Shown here: positions 22,110-34,733 of the stretch, piece by piece
Layout of the letters: the number at the start of each line of letters is the position of its first letter
How positions within the stretch are numbered: position 1 is the stretch's first letter
Source: Manihot esculenta
Lineage: Eukaryota; Streptophyta; Magnoliopsida; Malpighiales; Euphorbiaceae
Length of the DNA: 64,000 nt
Assembly (NCBI RefSeq): GCF_001659605.2
Contig: NC_035166.2
Span: 21,617,225 to 21,681,224, forward strand
Direction: 5' to 3'
Position numbers and translations under genes: made by a program
The notes under the pieces: model-generated
Database searches by the model: none
The model's input: only the letters and a program-made list of their open reading frames with translations
Told to the model about the DNA's origin: nothing

Positions 22110-25100
22110 TGTTTGTATTTCTTTTTCAAGAATGATAAAAAACAAAGAAAATTTGGGCCCAGACATATTCAATTCCAAAAGTGCCTGAAATTACCTGTCA
22201 AAGAGGCTGATCCTGATGCTTCCAATAGCTGGGGCCACAGCTATGAAATTCCCCATTTTATAAATTAACCCAGAAACATTCTCAATTCATTTATTTATTT
22301 ATATATAAAATAATTTAACCAAAGCTTAGATCTTAATATACATTATTTTATTTAAAATAAAATAAAATAAAATAATTATCCTTGGTTAGGCCACATCCAT
22401 GACCTAATTCCAACAATACCCAATAAATTCACTAACTTTTGGTTTTGATTTAAATTTATTTATGATCTGAAGTCAAACAAATTTTATAGTCTGCTGATTT
22501 TGACAGCCTCTAATCTTTTAATTATTATAGTGCACTTCTTGTAAGTGTCACCTTTGCACAACCTTTTCTGGTTAATTACATAGAATCAGTTCTGTGCTAA
22601 TCCAAGTATGAAATTCCATATACTTGACTTTTTTTTAATAACTTTTTTTAAAAAAAAAAATTAATTTTTGGAAGAAATTGAGTGGAGACCACTTATCTAC
22701 TAGTTTGGAGAGTACAAATGCAAGTGTTGGATTTGCTTGAAATAGAAAAATAAATTACAAGTGGGAACTGAGATGGGTTGGGACCCAACCACCACATGAT
22801 AGGTGGGGAAGTGGTGGTGGGGTCAAAACTGGGAGGATGCCCCTACTCCAACCGACTGGGTCTTTAGAAGCAGAGCCCAGAGTTGGTGGCCGGAGAAAGT
22901 GACATCCATTAAAAGGTACAACGGAGAAGACCCTGCAAACACCATATCTTTTCCAATCTTATAGATTCTGAAAGATAGAAAATTATAGTGTCAATGAAGA
23001 AGCTCCCCCATCTAAGCTTAACCTTGTAAATCCAATCAAGGGATACGAATAATTTATTTAAAATTTAAATGTTTGAATTAAAATATAAAATAACGATAAA
23101 TATTCGATCATATTTAATTATTTGAAAAAAACTATATTATAGCTTCAGAATTTAGAGAGGGGGTAGATGTGGACAAGTACCAGAAGACCTAACTTTGGAG
23201 GCCCTCCCCCCCCACAAAAGGCCCAAGCTGTCCCATGTGCATGTGAACATGTTTCCATCAATTTGCCAGTTCAATCACAATCAAAATCATGTTATTTTTA
23301 ATTTAATTTTTTTACTTAATCTTTGGGTGCCTTACAGTTTTCTGAATTTTATTTAAAATCAGAAGAAGATTTTTAATTTGTTTCATAACATGTATTTATC
23401 AAAGTTTTAAAAACAAACGTTTAATTTTATTTTAATTGTATTTTGCTGATTTAATAAATCTAAATGGGAGAATAATATTTGAAAAATATTGTAATTCGCC
23501 ATTGAAATGGGAAGCTTCAGCTATCTAATCTTCGTAATTGAAAAAAAATGGATAAATTAGTCGTCGTCTTGTTAAATTCGACATCGTTTTGCTTTCTTTA
23601 TCTATTTGTTAATACCTTTGATTTTCTTACTCCATTCTATCCATTCACATGCTAATAGTTTTTGTATAATGACCCAATTAGAAAAAGACAAGTGGACATA
23701 AGTGATATGATAAAGAATAAATTATTATTAATTTATCAGTTTATGTCAAAACGCTTATGCAATAATTGTGCATGACATTGACACTCTGTTTGCATATTTT
23801 AAGGGGTGAGGAAAGAAAAATATTTTTATTTTTATTTTTATAGTGTTTGGAAAAAAATATATTTTATGTTTCCTTTAATTTAGAGAGAAAATAAATAAAG
23901 AATTTTTTTTTTCTTTTTTATTTTCCTTTCTTTTTTCAAACCTAGAAAAATCAATTTTTTTTTTTTTTATTTTTACATTATTTTCCTTCTTCACTGCTGA
24001 AGCTCAAACTAGTAGTAGCAGTACTGGGGTTGGTGCCATTATAGAGATGGGACTTGGATAAGAGCTGCTCCCTCATTGCCTGATTTTTGTTTTTTTGAGA
24101 AATTAAATTTTCATTTTTGATATTTCTTTCATTTAACTTATAGAAAATAATTTACATACAAAAAATATTTTATAAAAAAAATATCTAAAACATTAACTCA
24201 TTTTTATTATTTAATTGCAATATAAATTTAAGATTTAAATATAAAAAATTAATTACATAGTGAAAATTTTAAAATTATAAATTTATTTTTAATTGTTTAA
24301 GTTTTCTGTTTAATCAGAAAAATAAATATTTTTAATTAATATGTGTTTATATTTAAAGTTTTTGAAATTTAATAATTTAATATCAAATTAAAATTTTCTC
24401 TGTAAGTAGTATTTTTCTGAAACAAAAATTGATAAGTAATTTAAAAATTAAGAGAACATAGTAACATAATTTAGGAATGAAAAAAGTAATTTACTTTATT
24501 TTTTTATATAATAATTATTTTAGAAAATTTTTCTAAAAAAATAATAATTATTATTTTTAAATTAATTTAAATACAATATATGAAATAATTTCTTTCTAAC
24601 TAAAATATTATTTTAAATAAATATTGTGTGATAACATATATAAATTTTTCTTTGAAGCTTAATTAAGTGTAAATAATAAGTCTGTTCGCACGTTTAAAAT
24701 ACTAGAGAATTAGTTTGTGAGGAGATGAAATGTGGGTATTTGGGTATTGTGGATTTTGTCTAAACAAATGCTTCTCTCACTTTCTAGATGCTTCAGCTTA
24801 ATGGTTAGCTAGCCATGTCTGGATAAGTTTGTAGGCAAAAGAGGATCCCACCCACTTGAATGGTGAGGTTGACTCCATGAAGGCTGGGACAGGTGTTAAC
24901 AACTCCTCAAACTTTATTATTTCTCTTAAGAATTTGGAATTGGTTGGAGCTTGGAAGTGGCATACACATATGCTTCATCACTCATCTTTCAAGCACTTCT
25001 TTTCTATTCTCATCTAATCTCTTCTAGTAAGTTAAAGTTGACTATTTTAACTTTTAAAATGTCAAAAATGAATGTCCACCAAATATTTTATTAGGATTCT

Positions 25101-26060
25101 TTTTTCTTTTAAGAATTTTGGTAATGTGCTATTGAGCTTTGTATCTCTTTCCTTTCATCGGCTTCTCTATGTAGAATAGCATCCGCAGCAGCAGCAGTAA
25201 CAAGACTTGCCCAATGTGAATAAAAATATAAGTGTATTTTCTTGCCATGCAACGGATTATAGGCATATATTTATGATATTTTTGTCAAGGAAAACTTGGA
25301 TTATTGTGAATAAAAATTAATTTTCTTTGTTGTTAAAATGATATTAAATTTACTAAAAACTAATTAAATCTTGTAGTGAGTGATTTTTAGATTAATTTAT
25401 TGTTAATATTTTTATGAAGTGAATTTGAGAATGGAAACGGATGAAATATTTTTGGGTATCTGATTCAACTAAATTCTAATAGAACGGGTTTAAATAATTA
25501 TAATCTTGAACGGTTCAAATTTAAAAAAATAATATTTATTATAAATTTAAATTAAATTTAAATTTTATATATAAATATTTACGTTACGAATTTATTTATA
25601 TAAATAATTAATTTAATATAAAAAATATATTTTATAATAATATTTATAAATATTTATATATTTTTTATTTAAAAAATTAAAATTAAAATTAAAATTTTTT
25701 TTAAAAATGTTAAATTTTTTAAATAAAATTTATTAATAAAAAACATTTTTTATATAAATTATTAATTAAAATATATAACACTAAATAAATTTAAATTTAT
25801 TTAGATAATAATAATTAAATTTAAATAATTTAAATTAATTTTTAATAAATTCAAATATTATTAATATAAATTTAATCATAATTTAACTTTCGCCGGTACT
25901 TTTTTCCTTGCATACTAAGTGTATCCCTTTTTTTCCTGAGTTCTGAATTTGGATGAGCAAACAGGACGAATGACTTATACCCTCGTAATCCAATGTTCCT
26001 ACGTTGCCTGCGACACAGAAGACTTTGAGCTTTGAGGCGGGTAATTACATCTTTTAAATA
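22110..26060. other. AT-rich intergenic region
   Basis: About 4 kb of AT-rich DNA. Stretches at 24080-24660 and 25480-25880 are almost only A and T, with short poly-T and TAAAATAAAA runs. No frame has domain content on either strand and no RNA gene could be supported. Two short GC-richer patches (22780-22930 and about 23990-24070) carry nothing I recognise. Confidence 0.6.
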
Positions 26061-26077
26061 TGGATTTTTAGCAAATC

Positions 26078-26335
26078 ATGATGTGCGACGTGGCATCTTT
26101 AGAATCGATTGTGCTACGTGCATTCTGTGATGTGCGACCTGGCATTCTTAGAATCGATTATGTGCTACGTGCATTCTTAGAATCAATTATACTGTTATCG
26201 ATATACGACGTGGCATCTCTAAAACGGTCATCGAAATATGAATTTTTGATGACTTGCTAATTGTGATCTGCGACGTGGCACTCTTAGAATCGATTGTACT
26301 GTTACCGATGTACGACGTGTTATTTTTAGGACCGT
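26078..26335. repeat. Degenerate repeat with ACGTGGCA cores
   Basis: About four to five imperfect units contain variants of TGCGACGTGGCATCTTTAGA followed by ATCGATT, at about 26082, 26131, 26205, 26268 and 26311. Spacing varies from about 45 to 75 bp. The ACGTGGC core resembles ABRE/G-box elements bound by bZIP factors, and GATTCTAAGA-like phrases recur. It may be a decayed tandem repeat or part of a transposon. Confidence 0.6.
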
Positions 26336-26339
26336 CAAC

Positions 26340-27830
26340 GATTTAACTCAGCAGATAAATCTGGGGTGGCGGACAACTAGAAAACCGGATTTTCTGGACA
26401 GCAACTATCCCTCCTTTTCTGCCGTCCACGTATTCCCTTATTTGACGGCTTGATTTCCTCTGTTCCGTACGGTCCAACCCATGCCCTTGGAATCCCCGGC
26501 CAAAGTCGCAAAACACTAAAATAGCATCAGCAGCAGCAGCAACAACAGCATGATGGACAGACTTAGATTTGTTGTTATAATAAAATTTCACTGTTATTAA
26601 TAATTATGTAATTCAAATTTTAATTTACAGGATAAAAAAATAAAAGTTACTTTAATATCTTTAAACGAAATATTATTATTTAATTTCCATAAAACATAAA
26701 ATTATGATAATTAATTTATTTATTCTGAAAATTATATTAAAATTTTTTAAATATTTTAAAAGATCTATTAATATTTATCACTCTTAATTTTAATAATTAA
26801 ATATTATTAAAAAATTAAAATATTAAATCCAATTAAAAATCAAACAAAATAGTATTAAAAAATCAAATTACAATAATTCAATCATATAAATCTAGAAAAA
26901 TACCAACCAATTCCACCATATCGTCACCGCTGCTGCGTACACAACCACAATCACATAAAACAAACAACGTAAACATGAAAGACTGAGTAACTAACAAAAA
27001 GCAAAAACTATGAATCAAGCAAGAATAAAATCTTACATTTATTTTCTTAGCTTATGTGAAAGTCGAAATAAATCTATTTCGTTTACATAAAAATAAAATT
27101 TATGAAATATAAGCAGTATTTTGTTTGGAAAAATCTATGATATATTAGTTATGTAAAAAGAAAATTATATAAATTTATTACCGGTAAACTTTTTTCTTAA
27201 ATAGTACTTGTATTTATGTAATTTTGTTATTTAATGTAATGTGTTAATATTAAATTCATATTTTATTATATAATTTCTCTTTCGTGGACTAACAATATTA
27301 GAAATTATACTCATATTAAATTGAGTTAAATACAAATTAAAAAAATAAATTAAATAAATTTAAAATTTTAATATCAGAAAAAAATATAAAAACATTTATA
27401 ATTTTATTTTTTATATAATAATTTTTTTTAAAAATAAGAAATTTTAAAATTTTTTTATTTTAAATAAAATTTTAAAAAATTAAATTAAATTTAATTTTAA
27501 TAAAATGTTTAATTTTAAAATGAGAGAATAAAAATTTAATTTTTTGTAATTTTAAATAAATTTAAATTCAGAAAAGTTAGTTATTTAGTAGAAAAATGCA
27601 GAGATTTCTGATTCACTATGATGAGAACTTATTATTAAATTTAAACAATTTAATAATTAATTTTTTTTTTCTTTTTTCCAAAATTTTCCATAAAAAGTTG
27701 AAATCAAATAAAACATTCAAATTAAATGGCCGATTTCGAGGTTTTAGACCGGGACCATTTAAGCAAATTTGGGCTTTCTGTAGGGTTAATTAGGTCATAG
27801 GACGAATAAAAATATTTGTTAATAGAAGAT
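26340..27830. other. AT-rich spacer upstream of the Dof gene
   Basis: No gene is seen here. A GC-richer patch at 26360-26550 gives short frames on the minus strand without domain content; the rest is AT-rich. The last few hundred bases probably include the Dof promoter. Confidence 0.5.
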
Positions 27831-27890
27831 TTTGAAGGGGATATTTGTCAGAGTTCAGAACTTCATCCGGCTTTCACATACCACCCCCCC

Positions 27891-27915
27891 CTCTCTCTCT
27901 CTCTCTCTCTCCCTC
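27891..27915 (+). repeat. (CT)n microsatellite in Dof 5' leader
   Basis: About ten CT repeats after a C7 run, about 185 bases before the Dof start codon. CT-rich leaders are frequent in plant genes. Confidence 0.85.
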
Positions 27916-28098
27916 TGTGCAGATTCTGAGTTCCCATTTGTAGGTCGGTTAGTGTTAGAAATTTCAAAGGGAAGCTGGATAGTGAGCAACAATTTTGCTA
28001 TTTCAACTCGGTTGGGATTATTAGCAAACAGTTTTGGCTCACACATCATAGCAAGTATAGTGTTTTTTCCGAGCACGACCTGTGGCGGAGGCCAAGAA

Positions 28099-29082
28099 AT
28101 GCAAGACATCCACTCAATTGGTGGCGGAGCCCGGTTATTTAGCGCTGGAGGTGGTGACCGGAGGTTGAGGCCGCATCACCACCAGAACCACCAAGCGTTA
28201 AAGTGTCCTAGGTGTGATTCACTTAACACCAAGTTTTGCTACTACAACAACTACAACCTCTCACAGCCACGCCACTTCTGCAAGAGTTGCCGCAGGTACT
28301 GGACTAAAGGCGGCGTCCTACGCAACGTCCCTGTGGGCGGTGGCTGTCGCAAGACGAAGCGTTCCAAGCCCAAACAACCAACCTCGACCGCAGATACTTC
28401 CTTCACGTCAACTAATACAGCAACCACTACTACCAGCGCGACACCACCGTCGCAGCAGCAGGAACAACAACGAGAGCGGAAATCATCAAATTCTCATTCT
28501 AGCAGCGCAAGCTCCAGTCTGACAGCCACAAATACTACAGCGGGTAACACTGGTATAGAAGCAGTTTCCGCGCATTCTTCGTGCTCTGCCTCTAATAATA
28601 TACTGCACGGAATTGGTGAATCTAAGCTATTTGCACATGCCAACATAAATCCAAGCTTTGAGCCTGGGTTGCTGCAGCAAGGATCGGACTGTGGGATCTT
28701 CTCCGATATTGGAAGCTTTACAAGCTTAATTACGTCAACAAATGAGCAGTTGCACTTTGGATTTAGTAACATACTGAATCAACAGAATCTTGATCACGTG
28801 CAAGAGAACCAGAATCAGCAGTGGCAACTTCCGCAGCAGCAGCAGCAGCAGATGGTGGATATGAGTGGGGAGGAGATAACGGGAGGGTTGATTGATCAGA
28901 CGGTTCACCTCGAGTTATCAGCTCTGCAGAGTAATACATCAGGTAATGGGGAGTTTGGGCCATTGGATTGGCAGGGCGCTGGAGGTCAATGTTTGTTTGA
29001 TCTTCCTAACGCCGTCGATCAAGCTTACTGGAGCCAGAGTCATTGGACTGATCAGGATCCCTCCAGTCTGTATCTCCCGTAA
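28099..29082 (+). CDS. DOF5.4: Dof zinc-finger transcription factor, DOF5.4/OBP4 type
   Basis: Single-exon gene of 327 codons. I start at the ATG at 28099 ([10 protein letters not shown]), because OBP4-type proteins begin MQDIH; the frame is open 89 codons further upstream but without an ATG. The Dof domain at residues 34-90 has the single CX2CX21CX2C zinc finger (Cys 36, 39, 61, 64), with [15 protein letters not shown] and [17 protein letters not shown]. It binds AAAG-core DNA in the nucleus. After it come a basic KTKRSKPK stretch, Ser/Thr/Gln-rich low complexity, a Gln run, and the family-like C-terminus [13 protein letters not shown]4 in Arabidopsis restrains cell-cycle progression and cell growth. 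The assignment to the subfamily rests on both ends of the protein. Confidence 0.93.
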   Translation: MQDIHSIGGGARLFSAGGGDRRLRPHHHQNHQALKCPRCDSLNTKFCYYNNYNLSQPRHFCKSCRRYWTKGGVLRNVPVGGGCRKTKRSKPKQPTSTADTSFTSTNTATTTTSATPPSQQQEQQRERKSSNSHSSSASSSLTATNTTAGNTGIEAVSAHSSCSASNNILHGIGESKLFAHANINPSFEPGLLQQGSDCGIFSDIGSFTSLITSTNEQLHFGFSNILNQQNLDHVQENQNQQWQLPQQQQQQMVDMSGEEITGGLIDQTVHLELSALQSNTSGNGEFGPLDWQGAGGQCLFDLPNAVDQAYWSQSHWTDQDPSSLYLP

Positions 29083-29449
29083 TTTGCTTTACTTTTTAAC
29101 TTCAAAAAAAGGAATTAAAAAAGATCTCTCAAAAACATTACAAAAGAAGATAATTTGAGAGTTTTATATGAAAAATATGAATATGACTGCTGTGTCTTTT
29201 ATGTAATTTTTTCAATATTCATTTTCTTTTATTTTTCTGGGGTTTATTTTGGTGATTTTGGAAGATTTTTGGGTTTGATCTTTGATGTTCATGTGCCGCT
29301 AACTTTCACGATAGTTTTCTTTTTTTCCTTCCCTAATTTGTTGGTATTTTCCTTAAAATTTCGGATGTATATGAAATTAAATTAAATCAAAATTTTGAGA
29401 AAAATATATATTTTTTGCTTCCATCTATTTTTAATTGAGAGTATATCTA

Positions 29450-29540
29450 ATATATATATATATATATATATATAGAAATGGTTCAATAATTAATAAATTA
29501 AATTAAATTAAATTAAATTAAATTAAATTAAATTAAATAT
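29450..29540. repeat. (TA)n and (AAATT)n microsatellites
   Basis: TA repeats span about 29450-29474. A pentanucleotide AAATT repeat of roughly eight units follows at about 29496-29538. Both lie downstream of the Dof gene. Confidence 0.9.
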
Positions 29541-29848
29541 TTATATATTTGTAAATATTAGGTTTAACAGTTATTAATTTTTTTAATAAAAATGCTAAGA
29601 GTTGTTTTTATAAAAACTTGAATAGCAACGTCTATTTCATCATACAAACAGTTAAAACGGAAACACTCGGTTAGAGCACCGCCAAGTCGTCGATATTGAA
29701 GATAATATGGTTGTGATGATCAATTACACGGGGGACCGAGGGTTGAAGGTTACAGTGTGAGAGAGTGTACGGACTGTAGTGTGGGAGTGTACCAGTCGGT
29801 AGGCGGGGTCCACTTGCAGAGTGAGCAGTCCCATGCGTGATTATGACT

Positions 29849-30232
29849 CCACGTGGCGGTGGTGGAGAAGAGGGGGGCAATGTGTCTTAATGCGGGTGGC
29901 CACGTGGGCTAATTTGATTGGGCAGCACATATGAAGTCGGTTTGTCGTGACTCTCCTCCCACACATAAGACTCGAGGAAATAGTAAAACTAGTGAGTGCA
30001 GAACAGGGTAGATTGATAGGGACATGGAAATGCAAGTGAATGTGAAAATGGAGATTACGTGGATGGCGCAAATGGGCCAGAGATTAGGTGGGTGGTGGTT
30101 ACTGCTTACTGGTAAACTGTGGGGGAGGGGGAGGGAGTGGGGACCATGGAGCAGCATGTGCAGAGGAGTGGGTATCATCTCCCGTACGAGTCACGCATTT
30201 GGTGGGCATGACTGTGAGCGAGTTTTACGTGA
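29849..30232. promoter_or_regulatory. Cluster of ACGTG (G-box/ABRE-like) sites
   Basis: Perfect CCACGTGG octamers stand at 29849-29856 and 29900-29907, with further ACGTG cores near 30057 (TTACGTGG) and 30224 (TTACGTGAC). The 29640-30330 stretch is GC-richer than its surroundings and has no coding frame I trust. It could be a regulatory region or an untranslated transcript. Confidence 0.45.
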
Positions 30233-30339
30233 CACACAGAAGGTGTGTTTGAGTTTTTATGAAGAATGATGATGATGGACAGAATGACCATGTTACTTTG
30301 TGCACTCATGATGAGAGCTCGCAGGTTGCTGCTCAGCGT

Positions 30340-32300
30340 GATTGCTCGCTGGTGTAGCGTCTGTTTAATTTTCTGTGCAAGTTATATTACATGCTCATAC
30401 TAAATGCCTGCGACACTTGTAGTCCTGTGTCTAACATAGCTGCATGCTCTAGTCTCTCGTCTGGTGTGGGTAGGGTGGGGTGTGCGTTGATCGAGAAGTG
30501 GTCCATTCCTACGGGTGACAACTGAAAAATGGTACAGAAATTTCCGGTGGTCCTTTGAGCCAGACGTCTCCGGGTTCGGTTCATACCCTTGAATTATTGA
30601 TTAGGGCCCTGAATTATTGGCCATGAGTTAAGGCTGGTTTCCGATTTGACTCTAGGACTCAATGTTCAAGGGTTTGAGTTGATCCTGAGTTTTATATAAA
30701 TTTTGAACTGTTTTAAATCAAAATTAAATGAAACAATTCCAAATCATCCTATTTCTGAAGCTTTGAATTTCATTTTCTGACTTGAAAGTAGACCCGAGAA
30801 TAGGTCTCCTTTGAGGGACAGATGGAGTGATTGTGATTAGTGATGTGATTTTACTATGATCATGTTTAACGACCTTATCTTGCTGACTATTCAAATTAGT
30901 TGTCGTCAGGTCTTGGGCATGAGAATATAGAGGAGAATTCTCTCTCTCTCCTTCTGCCTCTGCTTTTGGATAGACTTATCCGATTAATGATAGTGTATGA
31001 TTTGTCAATCGGGTAAACTTACAGTTGAAGCAATTTTTGTAAATTTGCTTGCCTGAATGAGAGCTTGTATACATTATTAACCTGCCTGCTACGCCTTGTA
31101 CAGTTAAATGTTATTTATTATTGTGGAACTGTGCTTGCTATCATGCGAATGTCAAATATCTGAAGTATAAACAAAGGTTTAATTCAGGTGGAGGCCAATT
31201 GACAACTCTGGAGCTGATCCATATGCAAGTGTCTGCCATAACTTGGCACTGTGGAATTTGATGAATAATTGACTTATTGTAGTGATATTTTGCTCGGATG
31301 GGATGTGACCTGCTGAGGAGGTTAGTGGCCTATCACATTCTGATTGCCTGAAGAGCCACCCAAATTATCAGAATTCGTTGAAGAGACTTATTGCCACTGC
31401 CTTGCTTTGTCGAGGCCCATGGATGATGACTGGATGGATAATAATATCATTATGCTTTTCAGAGTCTGGCACATGGATGTGGTACTCCTCTTAAGCATTT
31501 GTTCTTCAATTTCTGGCACTGATTTTGATGCCAACAAATCCAATTGGTTCACTTCCTCAATTGGGGCCTAGAAGCTTTCACTATGTATTGCCTGTGTTTC
31601 CTTAAACAGCCTGATAAGGAATTGTTAAAGCCATACCTTTTATTCACCTTGTAGATGGTATATTTGGAATAAAGTTTATAAATATGGGGGAAAAAATCCC
31701 GCAGCTATTGCTGCAATGCCCATGGTCCCTCACACCCCTTTGAGCTGTGCCGGCCTTGTTTGAATTTGACGCCTGAAGGCCCTCAACGGGTAAAAGAGAT
31801 GACTTGAGGATTATGGATATTTATTTGGTTACAACACGTTGATGCCATTGGTGGTTATTGCTAAGCGCGTACAACCTTTACGTTTGCTGGTAAATTATGT
31901 GGAAAATTATTATCTACATGGTTTAAAATCTATTATTTGGTTTTCTTTTTGCAAATCATATACAATTTATTAATTTCATAAAATCCTAGGGTGAGACTAA
32001 ATAATTAACTATTTAAAAAAATTATTTTTTTTAAATTTTTCTAAAATTTACTTCGTTGAAGAATTTGTTTTTTTTAAATTAAAAAAATTTATCTTAAAAA
32101 AATTAAAATCATATATAATTTTATAAGAATTGATTTAAAATTTTCTATTACAAAATGAATTTTCAAATATAAAATTAAGCTAAGCAGCAACATCTTTATA
32201 CCAAGAAGACATCAAGCTTAAGCTGCTATAGAAAATCCCTGCTATGTATAATGCTTAGAAAGATGAGCATATGAAAGGTAAAAAAGAGAACATTTCTTGG
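30340..32300. other. Intergenic region without recognised gene
   Basis: About 2 kb of mixed composition. Several 60-75 codon frames on both strands lack domains or splice signals. A stretch at about 31180-31760 is less AT-rich and may be an untranslated transcript. 31900-32170 is AT-rich. Confidence 0.5.
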
Positions 32301-32303
32301 GAT

Positions 32304-34049
32304 TCATTTGACAAATTTGCAGCAAACAATAGATTTCCAACGTCGGGTCTTACGCAGTTGCCTCAGTCCATTAGCGGTTGCCAGCCGTTGTCTGGCACCA
32401 GTACCTATTCTTACAGGGCTTCCAGGCAATTCTGGGGTCAATCTGAAAATATAAAGCAGAAATGTTAACAGCCTGCTCAAAAAGCTTAGGCACAGAGAGG
32501 ATGATAAATTGACTATATGTAAATAGGATTAGGAAATACATGGGGAAAGCAAAAGATTGTGCGTTGGCTTTTCGGATTCTTGAAGGAATAGAGATGCTAG
32601 TGGTACCCTCTGGTTTTTCTATCGGCCATGAAGGACGATTAGCTTCAGTGGAACTAGCTATAGATTCTCCCTCACTCGAAGTTCTAAAGCTTTCAATGTT
32701 AGAGGACATTGTACTTTCAGGTTCAAGAATCTGTTGACAATCTTCTGCTGCATCTGGCATGGATGCCCCCAAGTCACCTGTGATGCAGGCGTTGCTTTTT
32801 CGGCAGTCTGCTGCGGAGGTTGTGGAAGATAATGAAAGGTTGGAGGATGCTATCTCTTCCTTTTCTCTCTGAGCCTGTGATTTCTAAATTTATCAGAACT
32901 CTCTCGTGTATTTGTTGTCTGGCAATAAAAAACTGCAATTTTTATAATAGAAAGACATGGACAAATTAGAAACACAGCCAATTTTATACTACTGGTTCAT
33001 GGCAGAAGGTTCCTTTTTTTATTTTTTTTAATGGGGTAGTTGGGATTCAGATTTTATTGTTCTATTTGTCATGCCAAATGTGCCAACAGTCCATATGTTC
33101 GATTGAATGAGCGAGTGAAGAGGAAGCACGGGACTTCTTACCCCTATGATTAACTGAAATAAAATCTCATTTCTGCCTTGGAAATCTTCTTCGTCTTTCA
33201 TTGACAACCTTTTGTCACCATGTTGCTCAGTTCCACATTGATTTTTTACCCCCTTTTCATACAGGTGAATTGAGTTTACAATCTTTTTAATAGGGTGGTT
33301 AATCAGAATATCATCCTCTTCATTGAATTCTTCTTTATCTTCCATCAGGAACCTTTTGAAATTATTGGGTTGCTCATTTATGCAGTCATCATGTGCCATG
33401 AATTCCAAGTCATTAGCAATCCGTGCCAACCTTTCCAGAGTTTCTTTGGTTGAGTCACAGCTTTCTGAATCAGAATTGAGCAAGGAAGAAAGATTAAAAC
33501 GGTCTGATTTATATTTGTCTATCGAAAAGTCTTCCTGGCTAATGGATTCTGTGTCCGACAAAATATCCTTGAACAAGTCATAACTGCTGTCATCCAAGAA
33601 GGCAACCACGTCTGGATTGTCATAATCCGCCGGATTCCATTTGCAATAAACCTTCTTCCTCCCGTCGGCTTCTGATTCTGTGGCACTCTTAGAACATTCT
33701 TCTCCATTTGATGAATACTCTGAACACCTATGACTATCAGGTCCTTTTCGATTCCTGAACTCTCCAAGTTCCTTCTTTCTGTTAGTTTTTAATTCACTGT
33801 ATTGATTCTTACTTAATTCTTTCAGTTCCTGAGAGTTCTCAACGAATTCAAACGACTCGTAAACAGGAAAATCGTTTAAGTTCGAACGGCCGGCAATGCT
33901 TTCAATGCCTGCGAGGGATATTCATATCATATATTCTCAGCATAAATGAAAAATAAAAAAAAGAAGGGAAAAAATGTGTTGCAGAGAAAAATGGTACCTG
34001 GCTTTTCATCGGCGTAAATCGTGTTGAATTCTTTCATAAAGTTGAGCAT
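32304..34049 (-). CDS. gar2-like / BASL-related protein with FxFP motif
   Basis: Four exons on the minus strand, joined by hand: 34049-33998, 33908-33142, 32874-32540, 32442-32304, all with GT-AG introns and consistent phase, giving 430 aa. The protein is acidic and Ser/Glu-rich, with a conserved-looking KVYCKWNPADYDNPDVVAFL segment. It ends with SFAFPILTPELPGSPVRI (FxFP at residues 381-384) and a basic tail with WKSIVCCKF. Plant proteins labelled 18S pre-ribosomal assembly protein gar2-like have this architecture; the gar2 label comes from weak similarity and does not establish a ribosomal role. FxFP is a MAP-kinase docking motif, and the nearby BASL gene carries the same signature. No membrane segment or signal peptide is visible. 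It is head to head with MPB2C. Confidence 0.85.
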
Positions 34050-34633
34050 TTTTCTACTTTGCAGATTTCCCTTCCTTCGAATTCAATCTTGAATGTATCA
34101 TTCACTTCAAGAACTTATATACTATTCTTTTTTTGACGAAAATCTATATATATATACTATTTTGTTAGTTGTTAATCGTCATACTTAATCATCAAATGCC
34201 AAATTAAATTTAAAAAAGAAAATAAATTTCAGGGTGTTAAATATGTCAACCTGTCTTATGGAGGCTAACCATAATTGGACTAGGACGTCCATTTTTGTCA
34301 ATAAAACAATTAGCAGCTGATCTGTATCAAATGCAAATCTGTAAACAGAAAAATCATGCTTATTATCTCCTCAATCACGACAGTGGCATCCATTTAGCAG
34401 ATTGATTTTTCAAATATTTTCCTAAAAAAAAATTATTTATTATTATTATTATTATTAATCTTTATATTTTACTTCGTGGAATAGGTATATTTTAATTTAA
34501 AATCCAATAAAAACAAATTTAATTGAAATTAAAGGGCATTTTTGTACTTTTAAATTTATCTCGCGATCTATGTCCTAAAAAAGGAGACGGAAATTTCAAA
34601 TTCCAGTCAAGTTTTCTTCTGCAACTCTTCTCC

Positions 34634-34664
<31 letters not shown>

Positions 34665-34733
34665 CCTGTTTCTTTTTGTACACGCTCCCTCGTCAATCGT
34701 TCTGCTCATAGTCATAGATTTGCAACGAAAACC
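34050..34733. promoter_or_regulatory. Divergent spacer between gar2-like gene and MPB2C
   Basis: 684 bp separate the two start codons. It holds an AT-rich middle with a TTA trinucleotide run near 34436-34458 and a long CT microsatellite at 34633-34663 in the presumed MPB2C leader. It must contain both promoters; no clear TATA box stands out. Confidence 0.6.

Noticed and set aside
30540..30590. Possible tRNA T-arm (GGGTTCGGTTC)
   Set aside because: No matching acceptor or anticodon arms could be folded around it.
31255..31330. Possible box C/D snoRNA (TGATGA and CTGA present)
   Set aside because: The C box context is imperfect and there is no terminal stem or recognisable guide.
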